Source of the DNA: Deinococcus phoenicis
GTDB taxonomy: Bacteria; Deinococcota; Deinococci; Deinococcales; Deinococcaceae
Assembly (NCBI RefSeq): GCF_000599865.1
Contig: NZ_JHAC01000033.1
Coordinates: 108,421 to 172,420, forward strand
Length of the DNA: 64,000 nt
Direction: 5' to 3'
Under the pieces are notes generated by a model, which was not told the DNA's origin, did not search any database, and was given only the letters and a program-made list of their open reading frames with translations. The stretch's first letter is position 1. The number at the start of each line of letters is the position of its first letter. Below, piece by piece: positions 38,526-58,290 of this stretch. A program made the translations under genes and the position numbers.

Positions 38526-38927
38526 CTAGCCCAGCGCCGCCTGGAGCCGCTCCACCTCCGCCTGCCACTCGGCCTCGTCTCCCCGGTCGGCCCAGAGATC
38601 AGGGAGTTCGCTTTCGGGGCCGCAGACACGGCGGACCGCTTCCCGCGCCAGCTCGCGCAGCGGTTCCAGGACGGTGAGGTTGGCGCTGCCGACCCAGCCC
38701 CGCAGCGCGGCGTCCGTGATGCCCGCCGTCTCCCCCGTCAGCGCCGCCGCGAGGATTTCGGCAGCGGCGAGGACGCGGTGGCCTTCCTCGGCGGCCAGGA
38801 AGTCGTTGTCAGGGTCGAGGGCCACGTCGAAGGCCTCGGCCAGGGCGAAGGTGCCGTCCTGCACCACTTCCTGCGCGAAGGCCGCGCCGATCTCGTTCTC
38901 GAAGCTGCCGGTGCCCCAGATGTTCAT
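38526..38927 (-). CDS. DUF4259 domain protein
   Basis: This 133-residue protein starts MNIWGTGSFENEIGAAFAQEV, the signature start of DUF4259 (GxGxFENDxAxD). It continues NDFLAAEEGHRVLAAAEILAA and ends with an acidic region. The family is common in bacteria without assigned function. A TACCCT box overlapping the stop of the upstream gene lies 6 bases before the ATG, so it may be transcribed separately. Confidence 0.85.
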   Translation of the reverse strand: MNIWGTGSFENEIGAAFAQEVVQDGTFALAEAFDVALDPDNDFLAAEEGHRVLAAAEILAAALTGETAGITDAALRGWVGSANLTVLEPLRELAREAVRRVCGPESELPDLWADRGDEAEWQAEVERLQAALG

Positions 38928-38931
38928 GGGA

Positions 38932-39374
38932 TCAGGGTACTCGCCTTTTCTGGCGCGCGTCATGGCGCACGAGCTGGATGCCCAGCGGCTCCAGCTGGTC
39001 CTTCAGCCACGCCAACAACGCGGGTTCGTCGGTCTGGAGGTGCAGATCGCCCTCGTGACACAACTTGACCGCCCAGACAAACGGCACGGTCCCGGACAGG
39101 AACCAGTCGTCCCGGCCCAGGCACAGGCCCTGCGCCTGCCGTTCCCGGAGGAGCGCCGGGACATCGCTGAGCTGCACGGAAAAGGGGACCCACTGCCACG
39201 CCCCGAACGCCGGATGCTCACCGAAGTCCGAGGCACTCCAGCCGTGCATGGCCTCCAGCGTCTCGACCCCGCAGTGGCCCAGCGCCCCGACCAGAATCGC
39301 CGCCACCTCCGGCCAGAGCGGCTCCGGCAGGGGCACAGGCCGGCTGATCCACTCTCCGGCGGGCGGCTCAGGTG

Positions 39375-39378
<4 letters not shown>
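38932..39378 (-). CDS. Hypothetical protein, possible AUA start overlapping the ispG stop
   Basis: The frame is clearly coding for 134 residues from a GTG at 39336 ([19 protein letters not shown], then [21 protein letters not shown] and a C-terminal [27 protein letters not shown]). The family is not recognised. The open frame continues 14 codons upstream (EWISRPV-type residues) to an ATA at 39376-39378 that overlaps the ispG stop (ATAA), with AGGAGG 7 bases before it. The GTG has no ribosome site. A soluble protein of unknown function. Confidence 0.6.
38934..38939 (-). promoter_or_regulatory. -10 hexamer TACCCT of leaderless promoter
   Basis: It lies 6 bases before the DUF4259 ATG at 38927. 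Confidence 0.5.
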
Positions 39379-40604
<1,226 letters not shown>

Positions 40605-40613
40605 ACGGCCCTC

Positions 40614-40619
40614 AGTCTA
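40614..40619 (-). promoter_or_regulatory. -10 hexamer TAGACT upstream of ispG
   Basis: It lies 9 bases before the ATG at 40604. Confidence 0.5.
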
Positions 40620-40684
40620 CGCGGGGGCAGGGAAAACGTTCGGGGCAGGCGTCACGGGGCCAGCCTCCTCACCGGGACGACAGA

Positions 40685-40720
40685 AGCCCGTGACCCACCA
40701 GGGGGAGGCGGTCACGGGCT
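40685..40720 (-). terminator. Long-stem hairpin downstream of the first BMP gene
   Basis: AGCCCGTGACC (40685-40695) and GGTCACGGGCT (40710-40720) are perfect 11-base arms; on the minus strand TCTGTCGTCC follows. The T-run is weak. Confidence 0.6.
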
Positions 40721-40736
40721 GGGACGCGGGCGGCGG

Positions 40737-41849
40737 TTACTGCGTGGGGACCTTCAGCGTGCCGTTCACGATCAGGTCCTCGATCTTTTTCAGGTTGGCC
40801 TGCATGGGGGCGGGAATCAGCGCCTTGTTGTACTGATCGACGGCCAGGGCAATACCGCCGTTGCTCAGACCGAACGAGCGGTCGCCGGAACGCCAGGGCC
40901 GGCCCTCGGCCACGTCTTTGACGATGGCATAGACCGCGTTGTCCACGCGCTTGAGCATGGAGGTCAGGCCGTGGTTCAGGGTGGCGGGGTTCTTGTCGAA
41001 GTCGCCCAGGGCGTTCTGGTTGACGTCCACGCCGATGAAGAAGGTGGGGCGGCTGTCGCCCGCGCAGGCTTTCTGCTCGGCGGCACTCCTGGGGACCTGG
41101 GCAAAGTTGTCGGGGGCGAACTTCACGCCGGCGGGCAGATTGGCCGCCTTCAGGCAGGGTTGCGCCTTGATCTGCTCGATCACGCCCAGGCCGCTCGCGC
41201 CCGCTGCCGTGTAGATGATGTCCGTGCCGCCCGCCAGCAGCTTCGCCGCGAGCTGCTTCGCCACGGCGGGGTTGTTGAACCCCTGGCTGGTCGTGCTGAC
41301 ATACACGCTCTTCACCTGGCAGGCGGGGCAGGCGAACTTGACGCCCGCCTGGAACCCCGCGCGGAACCGGCGGATCACCGGCAGGTCCACACCGCCCACG
41401 AACCCGATTTGCCCGGTCGCGCTCTGCTTGCCCGCCAGGTACCCGGCCAGGAAGCTGCCTTCCTGCTCGCGGAAGCGCAGGCCGACGGTGTTCGGCCCCT
41501 TGGGCAGGTCGTCCACCGTCACGAAGCGCGCGCCGGGATTGCTGGCGGCCGCCTGCGTAATGGCCGCGTTGTTCGAGAACCCGACGCCGATCACGATCTT
41601 GGACCCCATGGAAGCCAGGCGGGGAATCCCACTGCCCACGTCCGCGAGCTTCTGGGGTTCAAAGACCTGCACCTCGCCGCCCGTCTCGTCGATGGCGCGC
41701 TTGGCCCCCTGAAAGGCGGCCTGGTTGAAGCCCTGATCGTTCCGGCCCCCCAGATCGAAGGCCAGGCCCACCGTGAAGGCCGCGGCCTCCGCAGAACCGA
41801 GCAGGAGGGCTGGAGCGAGGGCGAGCGGCAGGAGTGAAATGCGGTGCAT
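40737..41849 (-). CDS. BMP/Med family ABC transporter substrate-binding protein (copy 1)
   Basis: This 370-residue protein has a signal peptide (HRISLLPLALAPALLLGSAE), so it is exported. The mature part has the BMP/PnrA fold: FTVGLAFDLGGRNDQGFNQAAF, KIVIGVGFSNNAAITQAAA, FVTVDDLPKGPNTVGLRFREQEGSFLAGYLAG, GFVGGVDLPVIRRF and NPATLNHGLTSMLKRVDN. The family binds purine nucleosides or autoinducer-like ligands. No lipobox cysteine is present. No permease or ATPase gene is adjacent, and a close paralogue of equal length is at 47370. A CPAC insertion (FACPACQVK) is specific to this copy. Confidence 0.92.
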   Translation of the reverse strand: MHRISLLPLALAPALLLGSAEAAAFTVGLAFDLGGRNDQGFNQAAFQGAKRAIDETGGEVQVFEPQKLADVGSGIPRLASMGSKIVIGVGFSNNAAITQAAASNPGARFVTVDDLPKGPNTVGLRFREQEGSFLAGYLAGKQSATGQIGFVGGVDLPVIRRFRAGFQAGVKFACPACQVKSVYVSTTSQGFNNPAVAKQLAAKLLAGGTDIIYTAAGASGLGVIEQIKAQPCLKAANLPAGVKFAPDNFAQVPRSAAEQKACAGDSRPTFFIGVDVNQNALGDFDKNPATLNHGLTSMLKRVDNAVYAIVKDVAEGRPWRSGDRSFGLSNGGIALAVDQYNKALIPAPMQANLKKIEDLIVNGTLKVPTQ

Positions 41850-42274
41850 AGGCAGATGTTCCCGTCCTGCCTCTGACGGACGCCTTACTGGGCCGTCTCC
41901 GGGTGGGGGCGGTCCCGGCTGGAACGTGCCCTGAAGGTCGTGCGGGCGGGCTGCCGGGTGGAGAAACCACGCTGACGGGGCGGGGGAAGGCTGCTGCTTC
42001 GGGGGTCTTCGGGGGGAATGGACGCCCACCCGCAGATGTCCGCGCGCGGCGTTCGGACGGGAAAGGCGGCGAGCAGGTCCGGCGTTTCACGGCGACGACA
42101 GTGGGTGCGGAAGAATCAGGGCAGCGGCGGGTCGGGCCACGGGCCAGCGTGCGGGCCGGCACCTGTCAGACCACAGCCGATATCGCGCGGGGGTGGTCTT
42201 GCCGCATCCGCAACGGGACGGACACCCCTTCGCCCCCTGTCCTCTGCCCTGCGCCTGTTACACTGCCCCTCAAC
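41850..42274. other. 425-base intergenic region between divergent genes
   Basis: It must hold the promoter and leader of BMP copy 1 on the minus strand. Near the plus-strand end, TACACT at 42259-42264 lies 10 bases before the ATG at 42275. No tRNA, riboswitch or convincing open frame was recognised; overlapping open frames here lack ribosome sites and recognisable protein. Confidence 0.5.
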
Positions 42275-42658
42275 ATGGCACACGCACAGGATGGGCTGCT
42301 GTACACGCAGTGGGTCGAACTGCTGGGCTGGCTGGAGGCCGAGGCCGCCGCACGCGGATTGGGGTTCGAGAAGGTGGCGGATTTTCCGGACTACATCTAC
42401 CGCATGGAGCGGCCCTATGATCTGCCGACGACCGTGATGAGCGCCGCGCTGACCACAGGCGGGCAATCGCTGATGGTGGCGGCGGTCAGCCCCCGGCACG
42501 TGGACCTGGGGGGCGTCTCGCTGCGGCTGATGGGCGGGAGCAAGCACTGGCACCTGCACGCGGGCACGGCGGGGCTGCTGGAAGGCAAACGGCCCTTCAC
42601 CCGTGAGCGGCTGGGCCTGCTGCTCGACGGGGCGGTGCGGGGCGTGGCCGCCGTCTGA
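42275..42658 (+). CDS. Hypothetical protein
   Basis: This 127-residue soluble protein begins MAHAQDGLLYTQWVELLGWL. It has a helical N-terminal part, then a beta-rich part (TTVMSAALTTGGQSLMVAAV, HVDLGGVSLRLMGGSKHWHL) and a C-terminal helix. It is not recognised. Strand pattern and size would suit a YbjN- or SMI1-like fold, but this is only an impression. TACACT 10 bases upstream suggests a nearly leaderless transcript. Confidence 0.65.
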   Translation: MAHAQDGLLYTQWVELLGWLEAEAAARGLGFEKVADFPDYIYRMERPYDLPTTVMSAALTTGGQSLMVAAVSPRHVDLGGVSLRLMGGSKHWHLHAGTAGLLEGKRPFTRERLGLLLDGAVRGVAAV

Positions 42659-42660
42659 CC

Positions 42661-42740
42661 GTCTGAAAGTCCAACTGTCGAACGGCACGGCGAGATGGAA
42701 CGCCCCGATGTCAGACGTTCAGACCGTTTGACAGTCGGAC
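42661..42740. repeat. Nested imperfect inverted repeat between convergent genes
   Basis: TCCAACTGTCGAACGG (42670-42685) pairs with CCGTTTGACAGTCGGA (42724-42739) at 14 of 16 positions, and GTCTGAA (42661-42667) also has a perfect partner TTCAGAC at 42718-42724. It may serve as a bidirectional terminator. Confidence 0.5.
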
Positions 42741-42751
42741 GGGCGCGCGCC

Positions 42752-43213
<462 letters not shown>

Positions 43214-43226
43214 GCTGCGGGGGAGT

Positions 43227-44940
<1,714 letters not shown>

Positions 44941-44989
44941 GTTTCTCGCCTCCGGGGCCGCGCTCAGAAGTGGCGCGGCAGTGGGGGAC

Positions 44990-44995
44990 AGTGTA
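44990..44995 (-). promoter_or_regulatory. -10 hexamer TACACT of the asp23-nusB-folD operon
   Basis: It gives a leader of about 45 bases with a ribosome site. Confidence 0.5.
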
Positions 44996-45056
44996 GCGGG
45001 GGAGGCCGTGGGATGTGGGCTGTCGGTTGCGAGAAGGCAGGCCCACTGCCCACAAC

Positions 45057-47132
<2,076 letters not shown>

Positions 47133-47307
47133 TCAGGGGATACCGGAATCAGCCCCCTCACGTCGGGCGGGCTGTCAGGTCGCCGTCATAGAAAAGCTCT
47201 AGGCTCAAGGGCGCATGAATGCAGGTTCCGGTCCAGGCTGGCAAGGCTCTCACTCAGAGCTGCCCGCTGGGGTGTTGCGCCGGAGTCTAGACACCTGTGG
47301 TTTTCCG

Positions 47308-47313
47308 TATACT
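47308..47313 (+). promoter_or_regulatory. -10 hexamer TATACT of the second BMP gene
   Basis: It gives a leader of about 50 bases ending with the GGAGGAAG ribosome site. Confidence 0.55.
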
Positions 47314-47369
47314 CTGTTCAGGGTTTTACACCCCCTGCCCTCTCAACCACCCACTCTCCGGAGGAAGAC

Positions 47370-48482
<1,113 letters not shown>

Positions 48483-48505
48483 GTCACAGCTTCAGCCGTA
48501 TTCCG

Positions 48506-48536
48506 AGGAGGTGGCCCGCAGGGGTCGCCTCCTTTC
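48506..48536 (+). terminator. Terminator after BMP copy 2
   Basis: AGGAGGTGGCCC (48506-48517) pairs with GGGTCGCCTCCT (48522-48533, two G-T pairs), followed by a short TTC. Confidence 0.6.
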
Positions 48537-48647
48537 GTGTGGCCCATTCGGTGGCCCGGAAGCCGGAGAGCAGGCGAGCCGCCGCCCCGTGCGGCAGCTG
48601 GGGTTCGTCCGTTATTCTGGGGCATCTCGCACACGAGGAGGTGGGGC

Positions 48648-50426
48648 ATGAGGTACGAGCCAGGAAACAGGTTCTTCGACGAGATGTTCACGCAGAGCGG
48701 CAACGTGCGGCCCCACTACCAGGGCGTTCAGGAGTACATCGGTCAGCAGGGCGTGGCCGAGTTCGAGCGGCGGCACCGGCTCTTAGACCTCGCCTTCCGC
48801 AACCAGGGCATTACCTTCACCGTCTATGGGGACGCGCTGGGCACCGAGCGCACCTTTCCCTTCGACCCGGTGCCGCGCGTTATCCCGGCGGGCGAGTGGG
48901 CGCATCTGGAAGCGGGCCTCACGCAGCGCGTGCGGGCGCTGAACGCCTTCCTGAACGATATCTACAGTGACGCCCAGATTCTGGGGGACGGCGTGATTCC
49001 CAGTGAGCTGGTGTACACCTCCGCCCACTTCCGCCGCGAGGTCCACGGCGTGAAGGTGTCTCAGGGACTCTATACCCACATCGTGGGCACCGACCTGATC
49101 CGCAATGAACTGGGCGAGTACCTGGTGCTGGAGGACAACCTCAGGTCGCCCAGCGGCGTGTCGTACCTGCTCGCCAACCGCCAGGCGATGACGCGCATCT
49201 ATCCCGGCATGTTCGAGGGCCAGGGCGTGCGCCCGGTGGGGCACTACACGACGGCCCTGCTGGCCCTGCTCCAGTCGGTGAGTCCGCGCGAGAACGGCAC
49301 GGTGGTGGTGTTGACGCCGGGCATGTACAACAGCGCGTACTTCGAGCACGCCTACCTCGCGCAGCAGATGGGCGTAGAGCTGGTGGAAGGCCGGGACCTC
49401 TTTGTGGACGCGGGCCGGGTGTGGATGCGGACCACCGGCGGGCGGCAGCAGGTGGACGTGATCTACCGCCGGGTGGACGACGACTTTCTCGACCCCCTCA
49501 CCTTCCGGCCCGATTCGGCGCTGGGCGTGGCCGGGCTGGTGGAGGTGTACCGTCAGGGCCGGGTGGCGATCGCCAACGCCATCGGGACCGGCGTCGCGGA
49601 CGACAAGGCGGTCTATGCCTATGTCCCCGACATGATCCGCTACTATCTGAACGAGACGCCGCTGCTGAACAACGTACCCACCTATCTGGGCTGGAACCCC
49701 GACCAGCTGGAGTACATGCTGGCGAACGCCGGAGACCTGGTGTTCAAGGCGGTGGGCGAGGCGGGCGGCTACGGGATGCTGCTCGGCCCCTACGCGACCC
49801 GTGAGGAGGTGGACACCTATCTGGAGAAGGTGCGCGCCAATCCGCGCGAGTTCATCGCGCAGCCGGTGGTGGGCCTCAGCCGCCATCCCACCTTCTACCC
49901 GGACACGGGCGAGTTCGAACCGGCACACGTGGACCTGCGGCCCTACATCCTGTGCGGCCAGGACGTCACCATCGTGCCGGGGGGCCTGACGCGGGTGGCG
50001 CTCAGGCGCGGGTCGCTGGTCGTGAACTCCAGCCAGGGCGGCGGCAGCAAGGACACCTGGGTGCTGGACCACGACGGCCCCGCCACGCCCCAGGGCATGA
50101 GCCAGCTGTGGCACGGCGACGGGCTGGGGCAGTCGCAGACGCAGAGCCAGTATCAGGGCGGCTTCGGTTCGGCGCCGCTGGGCCAGGGCCAGTCGCAGAC
50201 CCAGGGCGGCCAGAGCCAGAGTCAGTCCCAGCTGGGCGGCGGGAACCAGACGCAGAGCCAGTCGCAGTCGCGGCGCTACGACCGGGTGCAGGCGGACGCG
50301 CAGGACTGGGGCACGCCCCCCGAAGCCGCTTCCTCACCGGAGGACGCGCCCGGCCAGCATTCCTTTCAGCAGGAACTGGCAAAGGACGAACTGGGCGGCG
50401 ACTCGCGCGCCGGGGAGGACCGCTGA
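48648..50426 (+). CDS. Circularly permuted ATP-grasp family protein with Gln/Ser-rich tail
   Basis: This 592-residue protein begins [20 protein letters not shown] and has the DUF404/DUF407 (circularly permuted ATP-grasp) pattern: [74 protein letters not shown] and [15 protein letters not shown]. The core ends near residue 485. The last 100 residues are low-complexity with repeated QSQTQ/QSQSQ units. The family is predicted to form amide bonds using ATP, making a peptide of unknown structure. The start has a GAGGAGG ribosome site. It overlaps the alpha-E gene (TGATG) in a conserved ATP-grasp/alpha-E/transglutaminase cluster. Confidence 0.92.
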   Translation: MRYEPGNRFFDEMFTQSGNVRPHYQGVQEYIGQQGVAEFERRHRLLDLAFRNQGITFTVYGDALGTERTFPFDPVPRVIPAGEWAHLEAGLTQRVRALNAFLNDIYSDAQILGDGVIPSELVYTSAHFRREVHGVKVSQGLYTHIVGTDLIRNELGEYLVLEDNLRSPSGVSYLLANRQAMTRIYPGMFEGQGVRPVGHYTTALLALLQSVSPRENGTVVVLTPGMYNSAYFEHAYLAQQMGVELVEGRDLFVDAGRVWMRTTGGRQQVDVIYRRVDDDFLDPLTFRPDSALGVAGLVEVYRQGRVAIANAIGTGVADDKAVYAYVPDMIRYYLNETPLLNNVPTYLGWNPDQLEYMLANAGDLVFKAVGEAGGYGMLLGPYATREEVDTYLEKVRANPREFIAQPVVGLSRHPTFYPDTGEFEPAHVDLRPYILCGQDVTIVPGGLTRVALRRGSLVVNSSQGGGSKDTWVLDHDGPATPQGMSQLWHGDGLGQSQTQSQYQGGFGSAPLGQGQSQTQGGQSQSQSQLGGGNQTQSQSQSRRYDRVQADAQDWGTPPEAASSPEDAPGQHSFQQELAKDELGGDSRAGEDR

Positions 50427-51379
50427 TGCTGCTGCTCTCGCGCCTGGCCGAGAACCTGTTCTGGATCGGGCGGTACGTGGAACGCGCGGAGAACACCGCC
50501 CGGCTGCTGAACGTGAACTACTCGGCCTCGCTGGAAATGGCGGGGCGCGCCCGCGAGTCCTGGCGGCCCCTGCTGGAACTGACCGGCGGAGAAGCGCAGC
50601 TGCGGGCCAAATACGGGCGGGTGGACGCCCGCTCCATCAGCGCGTGGCTGGCCTTCGACCGCGACAACCCGTCGAGCATCGCCAGCAGTGTGCTGCACGC
50701 CCGCGAGAACGCGCGCGGCCTGCGCGACCGCATTCCCAGCGAGATGTGGGAGGCCCTCAACCGCACCTACCTGAACGTCTGCTTTCAGGACGAGGCCGTG
50801 CTGGCCCGCGACGGGCTGTTCGAGTACTGCGTGGAGGCCCGCGACGCGGCGCAGTTCTTCTTCGGCATCGCCTTTGCGACCCTCCCGCGTGACGAGGGCT
50901 GGTCCTTCATGCGCGCCGGACAGATGCTCGAACGCGGGGACAACATGCTGCGCGTGCTGCAAAGCCGCCACCGCAGCGTGGACACCCAGGCGCTGGCCGA
51001 CCCGAAACAGCGGGCGCTTCAGGACCTGCGCTGGGTCAGCGTGCTGAAGGGCGCCAGCGCCTACGAGGCGTACCGCAAGCGGGTCCACGTCGGCATCGAC
51101 CCCATCCGCATCGGGGAATTCCTGCTGCTCGACGAGTTTTTCCCCCGCAGCGTGCGCTACAGCGCCGAGAACCTGCATGACGCCCTGGCGCAGATCGACC
51201 GCTGGCACCCCGGCGCTCACCCGGAAGTGTTGCGGCTCGCGCGCTGGCTGGTGGCCCGGCTGCAATACGCCCGCGTGGCCGACATCCTGGACGAGGACAA
51301 CCCGGCCCTGGAGGAACTGCTGGGCGACTTCAACCGGGTGGGCGCGGCCATCGACGCAGCGTTCTTCCAGCAGGAATGA
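50426..51379 (+). CDS. Alpha-E domain protein (DUF403)
   Basis: This 317-residue all-alpha protein has the alpha-E signature: LLLSRLAENLFWIGRYVERAENTARLLNVNY at the N-terminus, FEYCVEARDAAQFFFGIAFA, WSFMRAGQMLERGDNMLRVL and EFLLLDEFFPRSVRYSAENL. Alpha-E proteins always accompany circularly permuted ATP-grasp genes and may carry or present the peptide substrate; biochemistry is lacking. Its ATG overlaps the previous stop. The transglutaminase gene that normally follows directly is here separated by 245 bases including a repeat. Confidence 0.93.
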   Translation: MLLLSRLAENLFWIGRYVERAENTARLLNVNYSASLEMAGRARESWRPLLELTGGEAQLRAKYGRVDARSISAWLAFDRDNPSSIASSVLHARENARGLRDRIPSEMWEALNRTYLNVCFQDEAVLARDGLFEYCVEARDAAQFFFGIAFATLPRDEGWSFMRAGQMLERGDNMLRVLQSRHRSVDTQALADPKQRALQDLRWVSVLKGASAYEAYRKRVHVGIDPIRIGEFLLLDEFFPRSVRYSAENLHDALAQIDRWHPGAHPEVLRLARWLVARLQYARVADILDEDNPALEELLGDFNRVGAAIDAAFFQQE

Positions 51380-51486
51380 GGCCCGCCTTCTCTCCGGGGC
51401 CGCCCGACACGTTCTCTGGACCGGATCACGTTCTTTCCCGCCCGGCGTGCCAGACTGCCCGGCGGGGCCAGCCTGGCCGCACGAGC

Positions 51487-51619
51487 TGATACGAACGTAA
51501 GGTGAGTCGAAGACGAACCCGAGCGAAGCGAGAATAAGAAAATACGGGATTGCGGCGATGGAAACCTATGCTGGTGTTGTTTCCAGCCTAGGTTGGAATC
51601 AGAGCAATTCCGTATGAGG
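51487..51619 (+). repeat. Dispersed intergenic repeat, copy 3
   Basis: It begins TGATACGAA, contains CCCGAGCGAAGCGAG followed by AATAAGAAAATAC, and ends TTCCGTATGAGG. Start, core and end modules match copy 2 at 17401; the middle differs and has its own arms around GGAAACC / GGTTGG. Confidence 0.6.
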
Positions 51620-51624
51620 GCCAT

Positions 51625-52449
51625 ATGCGCTGCGAGATCCGTCATACCACCGAGTACCGCTATCCGAAACCCGCCTGGGATTCTTTCAACGAGGTGCGGC
51701 TGCACCCGTCGAGCGAGGCGCGGCAGACCGTGCGGTCCTTTCACCTGCACGTCGAACCCGAAGCCGCGATCACCTCCCACAAGGACTACTTCGGGGCGCT
51801 GGTGCATCACGTGCATGTGCATGAGGCCCACACCTTCCTGAAAATCGAGGCGGAGGCTCTGGTGGACACCCACCCGGTCCCCGACCCCGCGCCGGTCCCG
51901 GTGGCCGAGCTGCGCGGGCTACGGGGTGGGTACACCGAGTTCCTGGTGCCCAGCCCACGCGTGCCTGCGGGCGACTGGGCCGAGGTCTTCGAGGTGAAAC
52001 GCCCCGCGCCCGGCGACGACCTCCCCACGTTCCTGATGGACCTGACGACCCATCTGCGCCGCCGCTTCACCTACGACACCCAGGCCACGGCGGTCCACAC
52101 ACCGCTGGCGGAGTTCGCGCGGCACGGGCGCGGCGTGTGCCAGGACTTCACGCACGCCATGCTGGGCGTGGCCCGGCAACTGGGGATTCCCGCCCGCTAC
52201 GTCAGCGGTTACCTCTACAGCGGCGGCAGCCTGCTGGGCGCGGAAGCCACCCACGCCTGGGCCGAATGCTTCCTGCCCGGCACGGGCTGGCTGGGCTATG
52301 ACCCCACCAACGACTGCCTGGCCCGCGAGCGCCACGTCAAGATCGGCCACGGGCGCGAATACAGCGACGTGTCCCCGGTGCGCGGCACCTACTACGGCGG
52401 CGGACGCGGCGAGCTGGACGTGGAAGTGCGGGTGTACGGCGAGCAGTGA
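51625..52449 (+). CDS. Transglutaminase-like family protein (cysteine protease fold)
   Basis: This 274-residue protein has an N-terminal beta-sandwich (CEIRHTTEYRYPKPAWDSFN) and a transglutaminase core with the catalytic cysteine in RGVCQDFTHAMLGVARQLG, histidine in EATHAWAECFLPG and aspartate in GWLGYDPTNDCLA. It has no signal peptide. In the ATP-grasp/alpha-E cluster it is the predicted hydrolase that trims or recycles the peptide. An ATG at 51625 directly follows the repeat. Confidence 0.93.
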   Translation: MRCEIRHTTEYRYPKPAWDSFNEVRLHPSSEARQTVRSFHLHVEPEAAITSHKDYFGALVHHVHVHEAHTFLKIEAEALVDTHPVPDPAPVPVAELRGLRGGYTEFLVPSPRVPAGDWAEVFEVKRPAPGDDLPTFLMDLTTHLRRRFTYDTQATAVHTPLAEFARHGRGVCQDFTHAMLGVARQLGIPARYVSGYLYSGGSLLGAEATHAWAECFLPGTGWLGYDPTNDCLARERHVKIGHGREYSDVSPVRGTYYGGGRGELDVEVRVYGEQ

Positions 52450-52519
52450 GGCGAGGCGGCGTGGAGGGGGCCGCGCCTCTCGGACTGCTCCCCTCATGCC
52501 GCCTCGCTGAAGCCCGGCG

Positions 52520-53428
52520 CTAGAAAAGACGCGGCTTCGGCGGCTCGTCCAGCGTCGTGTCGAAGCCGGTCTCGTCGGCCCAGACTTTCATGTTCGTCAG
52601 GCGGGCGCTGCCGAAGGTGGTGGTAAAGGCCACGTCGCTGGCGTCCCGGCCCTGCGCGATCAGCACGCGGCCCGCGCGGGGTTTGTTGTGGCGGGCGTCG
52701 AAGGTGCGCCACTGGCCGTCGAGGAAGGCCTCGAACCAGGCGTGGAAGTCCATCGGCACCGGGTCGGGGGTGATGTCGATGTCGGGCAGGTAGCCGCAGA
52801 CGTAGCGGGCGGGGATGTTCAGCGCGCGGCAGAAGGCGACGCCCAGGTGCGCGAAGTCGCGGCACACGGCCCGCTTGCTGTCGAGCGCCTGTCTGGCGGT
52901 GGTGCTGGAGTTGCTGCCCGCACCGTACACGCACTCGTCTTGCAGAAAGTCGCTGATGGCCTGCACCTGCGCCCAGCCCCCCAGCACATGCCCGAAGCGG
53001 TCCCACGCCTCGGCGCTCACCAGGTCGCTGTCCACGTAGCGGCTGGGCAGCAGGTACATGATGGTCTCGTCGGGCAGTTCCTCCACGGGCTGCTTGCGGA
53101 GGTCAGGAAGAATGGGGTCGGGGCGGCGCGTCACCTCCGCGATCAGGTCGTGGCCGATGGTGAAGGTGCCGGGCTGGGCCACGGTGCGCCAGACCAGATT
53201 GCCGTGAACGTCGGTGTAGGTGTGGATCCCCTCGGCCGCCCCCAGCGGGCGCTGGTCGACGATGCGCTGGCGGGTGCCGGTGGCCCCCAGGCGGTCTGAG
53301 GGCTGGACCACGAACAGCATCGGCGTGGGATACGGCACGTCGAAGGTCAGCGAAAAGCCCGCACGCACACGGACGGGCTGGTCGAGCGGGGCGAACCCGG
53401 AATCGTTGGGGGGGGTGGTGTGGGCCAT
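52520..53428 (-). CDS. Second transglutaminase-like family protein
   Basis: This 302-residue protein has an N-terminal beta-rich domain ([20 protein letters not shown]) and a C-terminal transglutaminase core with cysteine in [19 protein letters not shown], histidine in [12 protein letters not shown] and aspartate in [14 protein letters not shown]. It is convergent with the 51625 gene, so it is not in the same operon, but closeness suggests a shared process. The ATG at 53428 is chosen because a CAGACT box is 8 bases upstream; 53434 is an alternative. Confidence 0.9.
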   Translation of the reverse strand: MAHTTPPNDSGFAPLDQPVRVRAGFSLTFDVPYPTPMLFVVQPSDRLGATGTRQRIVDQRPLGAAEGIHTYTDVHGNLVWRTVAQPGTFTIGHDLIAEVTRRPDPILPDLRKQPVEELPDETIMYLLPSRYVDSDLVSAEAWDRFGHVLGGWAQVQAISDFLQDECVYGAGSNSSTTARQALDSKRAVCRDFAHLGVAFCRALNIPARYVCGYLPDIDITPDPVPMDFHAWFEAFLDGQWRTFDARHNKPRAGRVLIAQGRDASDVAFTTTFGSARLTNMKVWADETGFDTTLDEPPKPRLF

Positions 53429-53434
53429 GTTCAT

Positions 53435-53832
53435 CCAGTCTGCCGTCTGCGGCGAGGGGGAGGAGAAGTCGGGCGGAGCCTGCGGAAGCGGACGGACAGG
53501 GACAGGCGGCGGACACCGCAGGGCTGGCCCTGGACAGGGCGGCGTTTTCCGGTGTTCTTCTCACCGTGCCCGGTTGGGAAGCTCCTTCAGCTTACGGCAG
53601 TCGCCCGGGAGCGCGCGAGGGCATCTCTCCCTGCCGTCTCCCTGCCGTGCAGCCGGGCCGGGGCCTGTGCGGGACGGCGCGGCGCCCCGATCACTCGCCC
53701 TGCGTGAAGGTGCCCCGAGGTGCTAGAATGGCCTGTTTCAGAGCGAAGGGCAAGGGTGTCCTTACGCGATCAACAGAACCCCTCCGCGGCTCACGGCCCG
53801 TCCAGACGCCGCTTTCCCAAAGGAGCCTGAGT
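53435..53832. other. Upstream region of uvrA
   Basis: It holds the minus-strand promoter of the transglutaminase-like gene (CAGACT at 53437-53442) and the uvrA promoter with TAGAAT at 53724-53729 and a leader of about 100 bases. No radiation/desiccation response palindrome (TTATG-type) was seen and no gene is evident. Confidence 0.5.
53724..53729 (+). promoter_or_regulatory. -10 hexamer TAGAAT of uvrA
   Basis: It lies 103 bases before the TTG start, giving a long leader with AAAGGAG at its end. Confidence 0.55.
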
Positions 53833-57509
<3,677 letters not shown>

Positions 57510-57565
57510 TACGCCCCTCGCCTCAGCCTGGGTCATCCGCCCGCTCCTGCATCCGGGGCGGGCGT

Positions 57566-57571
57566 TACACT
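57566..57571 (+). promoter_or_regulatory. -10 hexamer TACACT of leaderless promoter
   Basis: It lies 7 bases before the GTG at 57579. Confidence 0.6.
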
Positions 57572-57576
57572 TTGAA

Positions 57577-58265
<689 letters not shown>

Positions 58266-58290
58266 GCGCCCCGGCAGCGAGGTCGGGGTC

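Noticed and set aside
41850..42274. Riboswitch or small RNA in the long gap before the BMP gene
   Set aside because: I could not find a conserved riboswitch core or a convincing stem-loop series; the region is left as unannotated.
53435..53832. Radiation/desiccation response motif upstream of uvrA
   Set aside because: In Deinococcus uvrA is known to be under such control, but I found no TTATG-type 17-base palindrome here; the only clear element is the TAGAAT box.
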